Positions 13,357 to 13,482 of a stretch of 13,482 bases of DNA are shown one piece after another. Source of the DNA: Prevotellaceae bacterium. GTDB taxonomy: Bacteria > Bacteroidota > Bacteroidia > Bacteroidales > UBA932. The DNA lies in contig JAITAP010000074.1 in assembly GCA_031284065.1 (NCBI GenBank), forward strand, positions 1 through 13,482, read 5' to 3'. A program made the translations under genes and the position numbers. How positions within the stretch are numbered: position 1 is the stretch's first letter; every line of letters begins with the position of its first letter. Below the pieces are notes generated by a model that saw nothing but the letters and a program-made list of their open reading frames with translations, did no database searches and had not been told where the DNA came from.

Positions 13357-13482
13357 AAGTCCCGCAGGGACGACACTTTGGAGGCGACAGCAAGTGTCGT
13401 CCCTGCGGGACTTAAGAGGAGAGCGCTATCGTTACCGTAGGCTAAAGCCTACGGTTAATCAAGTGTCGTCCCTGCGGGACTT
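13357..13482. repeat. Three copies of a 22-nt palindromic repeat, REP-like cluster
   Basis: One 22-nt unit with core GTCCC-TGC-GGGAC occurs inverted at 13357-13378 and direct at 13392-13413 and 13461-13482, all identical. The first two face each other across 13 bp and could form a 22-bp hairpin. CGACAGCAAGT also occurs directly at 13350-13360 and 13385-13395, before copies one and two. The third copy ends exactly at the window edge, so the cluster may continue. The layout resembles bacterial REP/BIME clusters; unequal spacing argues against CRISPR. Confidence 0.6.
13434..13455. repeat. Perfect hairpin ACCGTAGGCT-aa-AGCCTACGGT
   Basis: A perfect 10-bp stem with a 2-base loop sits between the second and third 22-nt repeats. 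There is no T-run, so it is not a standard terminator. It appears to be part of the composite palindromic cluster. Confidence 0.55.

Larger units (their letters stand above)
13011..13482. other. Non-coding, palindrome-rich intergenic region
   Basis: No believable gene is present; an 86-codon minus-strand reading frame here runs across repeats and looks like noise. The region holds a -7 box for the flavoprotein gene, at least three inverted repeats, one copy of the MITE-like end sequence and three copies of a 22-nt palindromic unit that runs to the window edge. Confidence 0.7.

Noticed and set aside
13357..13482. Possible CRISPR array
   Set aside because: The repeat units are only 22 nt, one is inverted, and start-to-start distances differ (35 and 69 bp). 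No cas gene is present.

Overview
The window looks like chromosomal DNA of an anaerobic member of the Bacteroidetes, most likely the order Bacteroidales. The evidence is three type IX secretion (T9SS/Por) genes, a phylum-typical GH130 mannoside phosphorylase, several TAnnTTTG-type -7 promoter elements and no Shine-Dalgarno-like starts. A fused NuoE/NuoF-type flavoprotein of the kind that serves [FeFe]-hydrogenases points to a fermentative life. Species cannot be named from the sequence.

Layout. Bases 1-640 are non-coding. They hold short direct and inverted repeats, a 186-bp MITE-like segment (204-389) and a candidate small RNA with its own promoter (484-620). Bases 641-4057 (-) encode the secretion sortase PorU. 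Diverging from it over about 60 bp are porP (4117-5175, +) and porK/gldK (5321-6844, +). A strong intrinsic terminator (6884-6920) ends that block. murF (6952-8238, +) follows. After a 151-bp gap with a 12-bp palindrome and a -7 box come two tightly coupled genes: an AmpG-like MFS/PAT permease (8390-9655) and a GH130 phosphorylase (9661-10623). On the opposite strand, converging with a 4-base stop-codon overlap, is one long gene (10620-13010, -) for a fused HydC-HydB-like NADH/ferredoxin flavoprotein. Bases 13011-13482 are non-coding and rich in palindromic repeats, including three copies of a 22-nt unit and a third copy of the end sequence of the left MITE-like segment.

How the genes work together. 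PorK is a periplasm-facing lipoprotein of the T9SS ring, PorP is an outer-membrane T9SS protein, and PorU removes the C-terminal signal from secreted cargo. The other T9SS core genes (porL, porM, porN, porV and others) are not here. The permease and phosphorylase probably form a small mannoside uptake and phosphorolysis unit, plausibly for the Man-beta-1,4-GlcNAc core of N-glycans. The flavoprotein would move electrons between NADH, ferredoxin and a partner enzyme encoded elsewhere.

I see no clearly new multi-gene system. The most open items are the candidate small RNA, the repeat families in both flanks, and the stand-alone fused HydC-HydB gene without a hydrogenase subunit beside it.
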